Origin: Bacillus solitudinis
GTDB taxonomy: Bacteria; Bacillota; Bacilli; Bacillales; Bacillaceae_D
Direction of reading: 5' to 3'
NCBI RefSeq assembly: GCF_002797395.1
Contig: NZ_KZ454943.1
Coordinates: 983,325-1,047,324 of the forward strand
Length of the DNA stretch: 64,000 nt
The notes under the pieces were generated by a model, which was not told where the DNA came from, ran no database searches, and saw only the letters and a program-made list of their open reading frames with translations. The position numbers were made by a program, and so were the translations under genes. How positions within the stretch are numbered: the first letter of the stretch is position 1; each line of letters starts with the position of its first letter. Shown here piece by piece: positions 37,343-46,154 of this stretch.

Positions 37343-38301
37343 TAATTCGCCCCTCCTTCTGATGCAGCTTCAGGTTTACGTTCAATTGGTCGTATTGGCA
37401 AATAGCTTACCGTATCATTGTTATTGCTATCCATGATATAGATTTCTGTTGATGGTAGAACTCGTTCCAATGTTTCAAGAACCAATCTTTGACGTGTGAC
37501 TTCCGGGTTGACTAGGTATTCAGTATAGAGGGCATCAAACTTTGCAACATCACCACGAGAATGCTCAATTCGTTCTGTACGGGTTCCCTCCGCCCGCGAC
37601 ATAATCGCATCGACTTCCCCTTCTGCCTCGTTCTTTTTTTGGTTACGATATTTATTCGCTTCGTTTATCTTTGTTAATCGTTCTTCACGAGCATCCGTTA
37701 CATCTGTAAACGCACGACGTACTTCGTCAGTTGGTAGTTCTACATCTTGGAGTTTTACATCCTGTATACTAATTCCAATTTGGTAAACTTCAAGTAACTC
37801 AACTAGATTCTCAAAAACAGCTGCCTCAATTTCTGGTCGCTTGTCTGTAAGGGCTTCGTCAACACTAGAGCTTCCAATCACACCACGAAGAGAAGCGGAC
37901 GTCGCACTATAAAGGACGACTTTTGGATCTTGTGTGCTATATAGATATTGCTCTGGATTTGTAATTCTCCATTGAACGGCCAAATCAGCAAATAGAATAT
38001 TTTCATCTCCTGTAATCATTTTCGCTTCATTTGTAAATTCAACGACTTCTCCATCTTCTTCTTTATAACCTACTTGAAGGTTAAAGGTTCCTCTTGATAA
38101 GATTTCAACTCGTTGGATTGGCCAAGGCATTTTGAATTTCAAACCTGGTTCATCAATGGTCTGTTCAACTTTACCAAACGTTATAAGTGCTGCTTGCTCT
38201 GATTCATCAACTATATACCAACCAGTTACAAGAAATAAGCCGAGTATGACGATACCAATTAATGAGATAAAGCCAACAACCATTTGTTTAATCGTAATCA
38301 T
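37342..38301 (-). CDS. hflK: Protease modulator HflK (SPFH/Band 7 family)
   Basis: Partner of HflC, 319 residues, with an N-terminal span (about 8-30), the Band 7 domain (ALITFGKVEQTIDEPGLKFKMPWPIQRVE) and a coiled region rich in Arg/Glu (EERLTKINEANKYRNQKKNEAEGE). AAGGGATAAC precedes the ATG. The Gly/Pro-rich N-terminal extension of proteobacterial HflK is absent. It is translationally coupled with hflC. Confidence 0.9.
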   Translation of the reverse strand: MITIKQMVVGFISLIGIVILGLFLVTGWYIVDESEQAALITFGKVEQTIDEPGLKFKMPWPIQRVEILSRGTFNLQVGYKEEDGEVVEFTNEAKMITGDENILFADLAVQWRITNPEQYLYSTQDPKVVLYSATSASLRGVIGSSSVDEALTDKRPEIEAAVFENLVELLEVYQIGISIQDVKLQDVELPTDEVRRAFTDVTDAREERLTKINEANKYRNQKKNEAEGEVDAIMSRAEGTRTERIEHSRGDVAKFDALYTEYLVNPEVTRQRLVLETLERVLPSTEIYIMDSNNNDTVSYLPIRPIERKPEAASEGGAN

Positions 38302-38464
38302 GTTATCCCTTCTTTCATTTTAGATACTCTTTCTACGTTCCTTAACCTAATTCGGTTTCAACATTTATTAACCCGTAAATCCACCTCTACTATTATAGTA
38401 CAAAAAGAATAGCAAGAGGACTCAATTAGGAAAAAAGTTGACAAATCTATGTGAACAATCGAGG

Positions 38465-38603
38465 AGGGCACCCCCCTAAGCAATAAACGGATTAACTACA
38501 CCTTTTAAAAGGCTTAAGATGAGTGTTTTTCTTATCGCAAGAAGAGTGACGCACGGAGCCATTGCCAAGTTTTAAGTTATCTACAAGTAATTTTAGCAGG
38601 GGG
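38465..38603 (+). repeat. Dispersed palindromic repeat, copy D (diverged)
   Basis: Contains the ordered blocks AAGCAATAAACGGATTAAC, CTTAAGATGAGTG, GACGCACGGAGCCATTGCC and TTTTAGCAGGGG found in copies A-C, with more mismatches and without the terminal T/A-rich hairpin. It lies downstream of the small RNA candidate. Confidence 0.6.
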
Positions 38604-38654
38604 TGGAGCTTCTACTCTCTATGAATCACTCAAAAGCTCACTTATATCTGTATC

Positions 38655-38760
38655 AAAAAAATGGACGAGAGCTAAAGGGGGGCTCTCGTCCAAAACAAAG
38701 GGTTTAATCAAACTGAAGGGATGAGTAAAACAGTTTGATTAAGCGGCATTGATGAACCGT
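38655..38760 (-). ncRNA. Candidate small RNA with two C-rich loops
   Basis: A perfect TATAAT lies at 38767-38772 on the minus strand (no good -35). It is followed by a 12-bp perfect hairpin (TTAATCAAACTG / CAGTTTGATTAA, 38704-38742) with the loop TTTTACTCATCCCTT, and then an 11-bp perfect stem (TGGACGAGAGC / GCTCTCGTCCA, 38662-38692) with the loop CCCCCTTTA and seven T. The second hairpin is a strong terminator. No frame of useful length spans it. It could equally be the 3' end of the phoPR transcript. Confidence 0.45.
38662..38692 (-). terminator. Strong terminator between phoR and hflK
   Basis: An 11-bp perfect stem with a nine-base loop and T7 tail (38655-38661) on the minus strand. It ends either the phoPR message or the candidate small RNA. 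Confidence 0.9.
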
Positions 38761-38830
38761 TCAATGATTATAATAAAGGAAAATAGTTAAGGACACATGA
38801 ATATGGTGTAAATTATTTGTAAAGAAAGAA

Positions 38831-38895
38831 GGGAACTGAAAAAGGTTTTTTTACCTTTTTCAGTTCCCTATTAAGTAATGAGTGGAGACCTTGCT
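38831..38895 (+). repeat. Dispersed palindromic repeat, copy E (left part only)
   Basis: GGGAACTGAAAAAGGT / ACCTTTTTCAGTTCCC forms a long hairpin, followed by TATTAAGTAATGAGTGGAGA, matching the left end of copies B and C. The rest of the element is absent. The hairpin may act as a terminator behind phoR. Confidence 0.7.
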
Positions 38896-39022
38896 TTATT
38901 TTAAAACTGCTGTCATCTGATTTTTCGCAGCGATTTGCTCCTTGGCAGCTTTCTCAAAGAGCTTTTTCATTGCCTTCAACAAAGTTCGCCTTTTTGAACA
39001 CGAAATTTCGTTTAATGTGACT

Positions 39023-40792
39023 TTACTCTTCATCGAATTCACGTTTAAATAATATCGTAAAAGTTGTGCCTTTCCCAACTTCACTTTCAACGTGTATTTT
39101 ACCATGATGCGCTTCTATTAGATGCTTTACAATCGCTAAGCCAAGCCCAGTACCACCAGAATTTCTGCTTCTCGCACGATCTACTCGGTAAAAACGCTCA
39201 AAAATACGTGGAAGTTCATTTTCACTTATGCCTATACCGGTATCGCTTACCTCCATTTTTATCCATTGCTTATACTCCTTTAGGTGGACTTCGATAATCC
39301 CACCAGTTGGGGTATAGGTAATACCGTTATTAATAAGGTTAATAATTATTTGTTTGATTCGTTCAGGGTCCCCTGACATTTCAAGATTGCCTTCCATCTT
39401 CAAATCAAGTTCAATGCTTTTCTTACTAGATTTTTCTTCAAGTATCGTGAACACTTCTTCGACGATATGAGCTAAATTTGTTTGCTGCCAATTAAGTTTA
39501 AAATAGTGCTGTTCAATCTTGGAAAGTTCCAATAAATCATTAATGAGCCCTTGAAGACGCTCACTTTCCTTCCAAATGATTTCAAGAAACTTTTCTCGTA
39601 GCTCTGGTTCTTCCATAGCACCATCTAGAAGCGTTTCTGAAAATCCTTTAATCGACGTGACAGGCGTCTTCAGTTCATGAGATACATTCGCCACAAAGTC
39701 TTTACGAACTTGCTCTAACTTCTTTAACTCTGTAATGTCATGAAAAACTAAAGCAATTCCATTTAATATGCCTAAATTACTCATAACAGGAGCTCCGTAC
39801 ACATCAAAGTGGCGAATTGTGAGATGGACAGGGAAGCTGATTTGTTTCCGATGTCGTTCCTCGGTTATTAAAATCGTTTGAACTATTTTAATAATCTCCT
39901 TATGCTTAATCACATCATGATATAGCTGATTTAACCATAAGTCAGTATTCTCCTGGAAAATATCTTGACAAGTTCGGTTAATAAGCGTGATGTCACCACG
40001 AGTGTTAATTAATATAAGGCCACTTCCCATATTTTCAATTAATGTTTCCATACGCTCTTGCTGGACTTGATGTCTCGTAGTTATTTGCTCAAGATTATAA
40101 GCTAGGACATTTATCGATTTCGTCATCTGACCAACTTCATCTTGTCTACCTTCTGAAGCTCTTGCTTTAAAATTACCTTCTGCTAGCTCATTTGCTACAG
40201 ACGTCACATTCTCAATAGGCCGAATCATTTGATTGGCAACACGATAAGTTACTATGGCAATAATAATAAAACCAATGATAAAACTGGCTGCTATAATTTC
40301 CCAAATCTTTTCCTTCATACGATCTAATGTTGTTGTAGGTAATCCCAATCGTACAAACCCGGTAACTGTATCATCCTGAACCATCGCCTTAGCATAATAA
40401 AGCATTTCTGCTTCGACTGTGCTGCTAAAACGAGTTGATTTGCCATGTAAACCTGAAAGTGCCTTTCTGACCTCAGGACGGTTTAAGTGGTTGTCCATAG
40501 TGGAAGGATCTTTGGAAGACTCTCCGATAACCGTACCATCTGCTAGTATTACTGTGACACGGGCAGAAAGTTTTTCACTAATTTCCTTTGTATACTCTTG
40601 AACAGAAGATTCATTAAAATCTTGATTGAGAATTGTAAACGCAACTAAATCTGCTTCCTTTTCTAACCTATCTGTGAAATTATTTAGATAAAAGTCCTCA
40701 TAAAGCTGTCCAATTACTAACCCTAAGCTTGTCATAACCGCCATCGTAATAATTAAAACGGCAATAACAAACCGAAATCGCAACTTAAACAT
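39023..40792 (-). CDS. phoR: Phosphate-sensing histidine kinase PhoR
   Basis: Membrane sensor kinase of 589 residues. It has TM1 near 8-29, an extracellular PAS-like domain (about 30-160), TM2 near 165-184, HAMP (185-240), a cytosolic PAS (about 245-355), HisKA with FVANVSHELKTP (His372), and a HATPase domain (NLINNGITYTPTGG, DTGIGISENELPRIFERFYR, GGTGLGLAIVKHL). It overlaps phoP by eight bases. With PhoP it controls phosphate starvation genes in Bacillus. B. subtilis has polA directly after phoR; here hflKC intervenes. Confidence 0.95.
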   Translation of the reverse strand: MFKLRFRFVIAVLIITMAVMTSLGLVIGQLYEDFYLNNFTDRLEKEADLVAFTILNQDFNESSVQEYTKEISEKLSARVTVILADGTVIGESSKDPSTMDNHLNRPEVRKALSGLHGKSTRFSSTVEAEMLYYAKAMVQDDTVTGFVRLGLPTTTLDRMKEKIWEIIAASFIIGFIIIAIVTYRVANQMIRPIENVTSVANELAEGNFKARASEGRQDEVGQMTKSINVLAYNLEQITTRHQVQQERMETLIENMGSGLILINTRGDITLINRTCQDIFQENTDLWLNQLYHDVIKHKEIIKIVQTILITEERHRKQISFPVHLTIRHFDVYGAPVMSNLGILNGIALVFHDITELKKLEQVRKDFVANVSHELKTPVTSIKGFSETLLDGAMEEPELREKFLEIIWKESERLQGLINDLLELSKIEQHYFKLNWQQTNLAHIVEEVFTILEEKSSKKSIELDLKMEGNLEMSGDPERIKQIIINLINNGITYTPTGGIIEVHLKEYKQWIKMEVSDTGIGISENELPRIFERFYRVDRARSRNSGGTGLGLAIVKHLIEAHHGKIHVESEVGKGTTFTILFKREFDEE

Positions 40793-41510
40793 TCAATTGA
40801 GGCTCCTCTAATTTATAGCCTAAACCTCTTATCGTTTTTATATAAACTGGTTTTTTAGTATTCGGCTCAATCTTTTCTCGTAAATGACTAATATGCACAT
40901 CTACAATTCTCGTATCGCCAACAAACTCATAATTCCAAACCGCATTAAGGAGTTGGTCTCTTGTTAAGACTCGCCCTTTATTATTAGCTAAATATAAAAA
41001 TAGTTCAAATTCCTTTGGTGTTAATTCTAATGCCTTTTTACGGTAATATACTTCATAATTCTCTGGGTAAATTTCAACCTCACCAAATTTAATGAGCTGT
41101 GCAAATTCTTCGGCTTCTTCTTGTACAGACACAACGTTTTGTTGCCCACTTCTACGAAGGATCGCTCGAACTCTTGCTACCACTTCCCGCGGGCTAAACG
41201 GCTTGGTCATATAGTCATCGGCACCTAATTCTAACCCGAGTACTTTATCAAATTCATCATCTTTAGCCGTTAACATTAATATTGGAGTTAAAATTTTACT
41301 TTGGCGAAGCTGTTTACACACATCCAATCCATCAATTTCAGGTAGCATTAAATCAAGTACAATTAAATCAAAGGATTGAGTCCTTGCAAGCTCTAGACCT
41401 GCCTTTCCATCCATGGCTGTGACAACTTCATAGCCTGATTTCTCAAGATTAAACTGTAAAAGCGTTACGATTGATTGTTCATCGTCTACAACTAATAATC
41501 GCTGTGACAT
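40785..41510 (-). CDS. phoP: Response regulator PhoP
   Basis: OmpR-family regulator of 241 residues. It has a receiver domain with acidic Asp9-Asp10, the phosphorylation site Asp53 (VLDLMLPEIDG) and Lys in MLTAKDDEFDK, and a C-terminal winged helix with KKALELTPKEFELFLYLANN and TRIVDVHISHLREKIE. Two ATG codons are adjacent; GGAGG is seven bases before the second (41510), which I choose. It is the first gene of phoPR. Confidence 0.95.
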   Translation of the reverse strand: MSQRLLVVDDEQSIVTLLQFNLEKSGYEVVTAMDGKAGLELARTQSFDLIVLDLMLPEIDGLDVCKQLRQSKILTPILMLTAKDDEFDKVLGLELGADDYMTKPFSPREVVARVRAILRRSGQQNVVSVQEEAEEFAQLIKFGEVEIYPENYEVYYRKKALELTPKEFELFLYLANNKGRVLTRDQLLNAVWNYEFVGDTRIVDVHISHLREKIEPNTKKPVYIKTIRGLGYKLEEPQLNV

Positions 41511-41647
41511 CATTCATCCTCCACTCTCTATGTATAGAGACGATATTAAACGGTCCAACAATTCCCTTTGTCAAATGTGAATATATTCTCTTTATCTTAA
41601 TCTAGTATAACAAACTTCTTGTAAAAATTTACTCTTTTTTCATATGT

Positions 41648-41673
41648 AAAAAGCCCTCGCAATGAGGGCTTTT
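41648..41673 (-). terminator. Terminator after mdh
   Basis: AAAAGCCCTC and GAGGGCTTTTT pair on the minus strand around ATTGC. It closes the citZ-icd-mdh cluster. Confidence 0.9.
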
Positions 41674-41686
41674 CTTAAATAATGTA

Positions 41687-42631
41687 TTATTGTGCTGGAA
41701 GAGCAGCCATTACCGCACGAACAGAGTCAACAGATTTGGCTAATTGTGCCTTTTCCTCATCTGTTAAGTCAAGTTCGATAATCTTTTCAATTCCGTCTCC
41801 ACCAAGGATTGTAGGTACCCCAAGGTAAAGATTATCATAACCATACTCGCCTTCTAGTAAAGCAATTGTAGGAATAACACGTTTCTTATCCTTAATAATT
41901 GCTTCAACCATTTGAGCAAGCGATGCGGCAGGTGCATAGTAAGCACTCCCGTTTCCAAGAAGACCAACAATTTCTCCGCCACCCTTACGAGTACGTTCCA
42001 CAATCTCTTCGATGCGTTCAGCCGGAATTAACTTTTCTAACGGTACGCCTCCTGCAGCTGAGTAGCGAATTAACGGAACCATGTCATCTCCGTGACCACC
42101 AAGAACAAAACCAGTAATATCCTCTACTGAAAGGTTCAATTCTTGAGCGACAAACGTTCGGAAACGAGCTGTGTCAAGAACACCTGATTGTCCGATTACA
42201 CGGTTTTTAGGAAATCCAGATTCCTTATAAACAGTGTAAGTCATTGCATCAGCAGGGTTTGTTAATACGATAATGTAGCAGTCCGGTGAATGCTTGACCA
42301 CTTCTTTTGTTACAGCCTTCATAATCCCTGCATTCGTATTAACAAGATCATCGCGACTCATTCCAGGCTTACGAGCAATACCAGCAGTAATAACGACCAC
42401 ATCAGAACCGGCTGTATCTTCATAACTAGATGTACCGATGATGTTTGAATCGATTCCTTGTACTGGTGTTGATTCAAGCATATCAAGTGCCTTTCCTTTT
42501 GTTGGGCCTTCCATTTGAGGAATGTCAACTAGGACGACATCACCAAGTTCCTTTTGTGCCACCATAAGAGCTGTTGTTGCACCAGTAAAGCCACCGCCGA
42601 TAACTGAAATCTTTCTGCGCTTAATTGCCAT
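41687..42631 (-). CDS. mdh: Malate dehydrogenase
   Basis: LDH-like NAD-dependent malate dehydrogenase of 314 residues. It has the nucleotide-binding motif [12 protein letters not shown] near 10-21, the NAD-specifying Asp at the end of strand 2 (LVDIPQ), the substrate arginines in [11 protein letters not shown] and [10 protein letters not shown], and the catalytic histidine in [12 protein letters not shown]. It is the last gene of citZ-icd-mdh. Confidence 0.97.
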   Translation of the reverse strand: MAIKRRKISVIGGGFTGATTALMVAQKELGDVVLVDIPQMEGPTKGKALDMLESTPVQGIDSNIIGTSSYEDTAGSDVVVITAGIARKPGMSRDDLVNTNAGIMKAVTKEVVKHSPDCYIIVLTNPADAMTYTVYKESGFPKNRVIGQSGVLDTARFRTFVAQELNLSVEDITGFVLGGHGDDMVPLIRYSAAGGVPLEKLIPAERIEEIVERTRKGGGEIVGLLGNGSAYYAPAASLAQMVEAIIKDKKRVIPTIALLEGEYGYDNLYLGVPTILGGDGIEKIIELDLTDEEKAQLAKSVDSVRAVMAALPAQ

Positions 42632-42678
42632 GGTTTTTTCACTCTCCCAGCTTAATATTATGGTTGTACTCCGTTAAC

Positions 42679-43947
42679 TTAAAGGTTTTTGATAAGTTCT
42701 TCAGCAAAACCTGAGCAAGAAACTTCTGTTGCACCATCCATTAGACGTGCGAAGTCATATGTTACAACCTTGCTTGCAATTGTTCTGTCCATAGAAGCCA
42801 TAATTAAATCAGCCGCTTCGTTCCAGCCAAGATGACGAAGCATTAACTCGCCTGAAAGAAGAACAGAAGATGGATTTACTTTATCAAGACCTGCATATTT
42901 TGGAGCTGTACCATGAGTTGCTTCAAAAATTGCATGACCAGAATCATAGTTAATATTTGCTCCAGGAGCAATACCTATTCCACCAACTTGTGCTGCTAAC
43001 GCATCAGAGATATAGTCACCATTCAAATTCATTGTTGCTACAACGTCAAACTCTTTGGGACGCGTTAAGATTTGTTGTAAGAAAATATCAGCAATTGAAT
43101 CTTTTACAATGATTTTACCAGCTGCTTCCGCATCAGCTTGAGCTTTGTCTGCATTTTCTTTGCCTTCATTTTCAACAATCTTGTCATATTGAGCCCAAGT
43201 GAAGACTTTATCTCCGAATTCACGTTCAGCTAATTCATAACCCCAAGTCTTAAATGAACCTTCTGTAAATTTCATGATGTTTCCTTTGTGAACAATCGTC
43301 ACACTCTTACGGCCTTCATCTAAAGCATATTGAATCGCTGCACGAACCAGTCGGTCTGTTCCTTCCTGAGATACAGGCTTAATTCCAATACCACTAGTTT
43401 CAGGGAAACGAATCTTCGTTGCACCTAACTCATTTTGTAAGAAAGCAATTAGTTTTTTCGCTTCGTCTGAACCAGCTTGATATTCAATACCTGCATAAAT
43501 ATCTTCAGAGTTTTCTCGGAAGATTACCATATCTGTATCTTCTGGACGTTTAACTGGTGACGGTACTCCGTTGAAATAACGAACGGGGCGTAAGCAAACA
43601 TAAAGGTCAAGCTCTTGACGTAATGCTACATTTAATGAACGAATTCCCCCACCGATTGGTGTAGTTAAAGGACCTTTGATTGCAATCATATATTTACGAA
43701 CTGCATCAAGTGTTTCTTCAGGTAACCAACTACCAGTTTCTTTGAATGCCTTTTCCCCAGCCAAAATTTCTTTCCACACAATTTTCTTTTCACCATTGTA
43801 TGCTTTTTCAACTGCTGCATCCATAACGCGTGAAGATGCTGCCCAGATATCAGGACCAATTCCATCTCCTTCGATATAAGGAACAATCGGGTTGTTTGGT
43901 ACATCGAGAACACCATTATTTACTTTGATTACTTCACCATTTGACAT
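42679..43947 (-). CDS. icd: Isocitrate dehydrogenase (NADP)
   Basis: Bacterial-type NADP isocitrate dehydrogenase of 422 residues. It has [11 protein letters not shown] near 25-35, the substrate loop [23 protein letters not shown] with the regulatory serine in [13 protein letters not shown], and the metal ligands in [24 protein letters not shown] precedes the ATG. It converts isocitrate to 2-oxoglutarate in the TCA cycle. Confidence 0.97.
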   Translation of the reverse strand: MSNGEVIKVNNGVLDVPNNPIVPYIEGDGIGPDIWAASSRVMDAAVEKAYNGEKKIVWKEILAGEKAFKETGSWLPEETLDAVRKYMIAIKGPLTTPIGGGIRSLNVALRQELDLYVCLRPVRYFNGVPSPVKRPEDTDMVIFRENSEDIYAGIEYQAGSDEAKKLIAFLQNELGATKIRFPETSGIGIKPVSQEGTDRLVRAAIQYALDEGRKSVTIVHKGNIMKFTEGSFKTWGYELAEREFGDKVFTWAQYDKIVENEGKENADKAQADAEAAGKIIVKDSIADIFLQQILTRPKEFDVVATMNLNGDYISDALAAQVGGIGIAPGANINYDSGHAIFEATHGTAPKYAGLDKVNPSSVLLSGELMLRHLGWNEAADLIMASMDRTIASKVVTYDFARLMDGATEVSCSGFAEELIKNL

Positions 43948-43996
43948 TATAAAAAACCTCCTGAATTTTGTTCATCCTCTTACTTTTCAAAAAAGC

Positions 43997-45112
43997 TTAA
44001 CGATTTTCAATAGAAACATATTTTTGTTTTTGCGGACCAATATAATCAGCACGCGGACGAATTAGTCTGTTATCACTATACTGCTCTAAAATGTGAGCTA
44101 ACCAACCAGACGTACGGCTAATCGCAAAAATCGGTGTGAATAAATCATGCTTAATTCCAAGGCTATGATAAACACTCGCAGAATAAAAATCAACGTTTGG
44201 TAACAATCCCTTTTCACTAGTAACCATATCATTAATTTTAGATGACATGTCATACCACTTTGTTTCACCTGTAATTTCAGTTAAGCGTTTTGACATTTCT
44301 TTAAGATGCTTGGCTCGTGGGTCGCCATTTTTATAGACACGATGACCGAATCCCATAATCTTTTCCTTGTTGTCTAAAGCTTTACGAATATAAGGCTCTA
44401 CATTTTCAACTTCACCAATCTCCGCTAACATTTTCATAACTGCTTCGTTCGCACCACCATGTAATGGCCCTTTTAAAGCACCGATTGCTGCTGTAATACC
44501 AGAATAGACATCAGACAATGTCGCCACACAAACACGAGCTGTAAACGTTGAAGCATTCAACTCATGGTCAGCATGAAGAACAAGTGCCTTATTAAATGCA
44601 TTTACTGCAATTTCGTCCGGCTCTTCGCCGTTTAGCATATAAAGAAAGTTCGCTGCAAAACCCAAGTCTTTGCGAGGAGCAACAGGATCTTTCCCATCAC
44701 GGATACGCGAAAACGCTGTCACGATTGTAGGAATTTGCGCTTGAAGTTTAAGTGCTTTAATATGATTTGCTTTTTCTTCCATAATATCTGCACTTTCATC
44801 AAATAATGCGAGACCTGAAATTGCGGTACGAAGGGCAGCCATTGGATGGACTTTTTCAATAGGATAAGACTTCATTTGCTCTATAATACCGCTTGGTATT
44901 TCAGCATACTGAGCCAAGTCTTCCGTTAATTGACGCAACTCATCCGCTTTCGGTAAGCGTCCGTTCCAAAGAAGATAAATAACCTCTTCAAAACTCGCAT
45001 TATCCGCTAAATCATCAATATCATACCCTTGATATGTTAGGACACTTTCAATAATAGAACTTACACTAGATGTTGTTGCAACAATACCTTCTAGACCACG
45101 AGTTGTACTCAC
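43997..45112 (-). CDS. citZ: Citrate synthase, GTG start
   Basis: Type II-like short citrate synthase of 371 residues condensing oxaloacetate and acetyl-CoA. It has the catalytic histidines in LHADHELNASTF and GFGHRVYKNGDPRA and the aspartate in NVDFYSASVYHSLG. The frame is open 14 codons upstream, but GGAG stands nine bases before GTG at 45112, and STTRGLEGIVATTSS aligns with the B. subtilis N-terminus. A good promoter overlapped by an inverted repeat lies about 115-145 bases upstream. Confidence 0.95.
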   Translation of the reverse strand: MSTTRGLEGIVATTSSVSSIIESVLTYQGYDIDDLADNASFEEVIYLLWNGRLPKADELRQLTEDLAQYAEIPSGIIEQMKSYPIEKVHPMAALRTAISGLALFDESADIMEEKANHIKALKLQAQIPTIVTAFSRIRDGKDPVAPRKDLGFAANFLYMLNGEEPDEIAVNAFNKALVLHADHELNASTFTARVCVATLSDVYSGITAAIGALKGPLHGGANEAVMKMLAEIGEVENVEPYIRKALDNKEKIMGFGHRVYKNGDPRAKHLKEMSKRLTEITGETKWYDMSSKINDMVTSEKGLLPNVDFYSASVYHSLGIKHDLFTPIFAISRTSGWLAHILEQYSDNRLIRPRADYIGPQKQKYVSIENR

Positions 45113-45169
45113 GTTTACCCTCTCCTTTTCCCTAAATATCTTTCCTATTCTCAAAAACCGTAAATGCTT

Positions 45170-45194
45170 ACATTTCTATTAAAAATAGAAATGT
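45170..45194 (-). promoter_or_regulatory. Hairpin in the citZ leader
   Basis: ACATTTCTATT and AATAGAAATGT form a perfect 11-bp inverted repeat with a three-base loop in the untranslated leader between the citZ promoter and start. There is no T run, so it is not a terminator. An RNA stability or binding element is possible. Confidence 0.6.
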
Positions 45195-45228
45195 TATAGC
45201 TATGTAGGAAGGAAGCATCACAAACTCC

Positions 45229-45257
45229 ATTATAAACATTTTTTTAAAGTTTGTGAA
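45229..45257 (-). promoter_or_regulatory. Sigma-A promoter of citZ
   Basis: TTCACA (45252-45257) and TATAAT (45229-45234) are exactly 17 bases apart on the minus strand. Confidence 0.85.
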
Positions 45258-45274
45258 TGAATAATGTTCACAAA
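45250..45274. promoter_or_regulatory. Inverted repeat over the citZ -35 box
   Basis: TTTGTGAA and TTCACAAA are perfect half-sites with a nine-base spacer. One half covers the -35, so a bound protein should block RNA polymerase. B. subtilis citZ is controlled by CcpC and CcpA, but neither consensus is evident here. Confidence 0.65.
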
Positions 45275-45322
45275 AATTTTATATTTGCGGGATTTAATCT
45301 GTTTATGCATATAAAAAGCCTA

Positions 45323-45796
45323 TCAGCCACCTAGGTTTCCAAACATTTGGACAATCCTCATAGCTAAATAAGCGATTCCAGCTCCTATCATTGGTCCGAC
45401 TGCTACACCATTAAAAAGAGCAACCGCTAGAATAGTTCCAAATACTAGCGCAGTTGTAATATGCGGATCATTCTTTAATAACTCAACCCCACTTGCTGCA
45501 ATGATGGCAACAAAAATTCCTGAGCCCAGTGCTATCCATGCGTAGGAAGAGCGAACAGCTTCTCCTAGCTGCTTAAACCCAATCTCACCAGTCACAATAG
45601 GTGTTAAAACTGCTACCGTGATGATAGTTACGCCAATATGTATTCCCTTTTGCTGAATAAGTGGAAAGAGCTCATCACCCAAACCAATCCATTTAATAGC
45701 TAGTAATACGATGACAGCAACAAGAAGAGATTGATTTTTGGCGATAATCGCGACAACCAATAAAGTTAGCATAAATAACGTTGCTTGTGAAATCAA
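45323..45796 (-). CDS. DUF441 membrane protein (YtwI type)
   Basis: Integral membrane protein of 157 residues with four to five spans and a glycine-rich end (VGPMIGAGIAYLAMRIVQ). It matches UPF0756/DUF441, whose function is unknown. The frame starts at TTG (45796), with a weak AAGGTTGGG upstream; no ATG fits the family N-terminus better. It is encoded between ytvI (divergent) and citZ, as in B. subtilis. Confidence 0.82.
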   Translation of the reverse strand: MISQATLFMLTLLVVAIIAKNQSLLVAVIVLLAIKWIGLGDELFPLIQQKGIHIGVTIITVAVLTPIVTGEIGFKQLGEAVRSSYAWIALGSGIFVAIIAASGVELLKNDPHITTALVFGTILAVALFNGVAVGPMIGAGIAYLAMRIVQMFGNLGG

Positions 45797-46154
45797 AGTT
45801 ATTACCCAACCTTCCCCGTAGCACTCATAATAAGCATATCATAGATTATAAAAATCCGCCAAGATAGATGAACCCTTTAATCTTTGATTAAAACGATGAA
45901 AATCTATCATGAACGCTAGGTTTTGCACTTCAAAATATACCGTATCTAGACTATTTTCTTTACTATTTAAAATTATTCCCATTTACACTTAAGATATCCT
46001 TATATTTCGAGAGATTATTTAACATACAAATTTATGAATACTACTTAAATACTTTAATAATCTCCCTTTATATTTTTTGTTTTTAGTGTTTCAACATGTT
46101 TGTCCTGACTCATTCATATACTGTATTCAACTTATTTTAGAAAGGAGCAAGGAG
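45797..46154. other. Divergent promoter region of ytwI and ytvI
   Basis: About 360 bases, very AT-rich, without a supported gene. It should hold promoters for both directions, but no pair of hexamers stands out. The frame of ytvI is open into this region but is not started there. Confidence 0.55.

Noticed and set aside
38896-39105. 69-codon frame overlapping the end of phoR
   Set aside because: Overlaps phoR in another frame and runs into repeat copy E; no ribosome site.
45250-45274. CRP or Rex binding site at citZ
   Set aside because: Half-sites resemble both, but the spacer length fits neither CRP (6) nor Rex (about 4), so only an unnamed inverted repeat is claimed.
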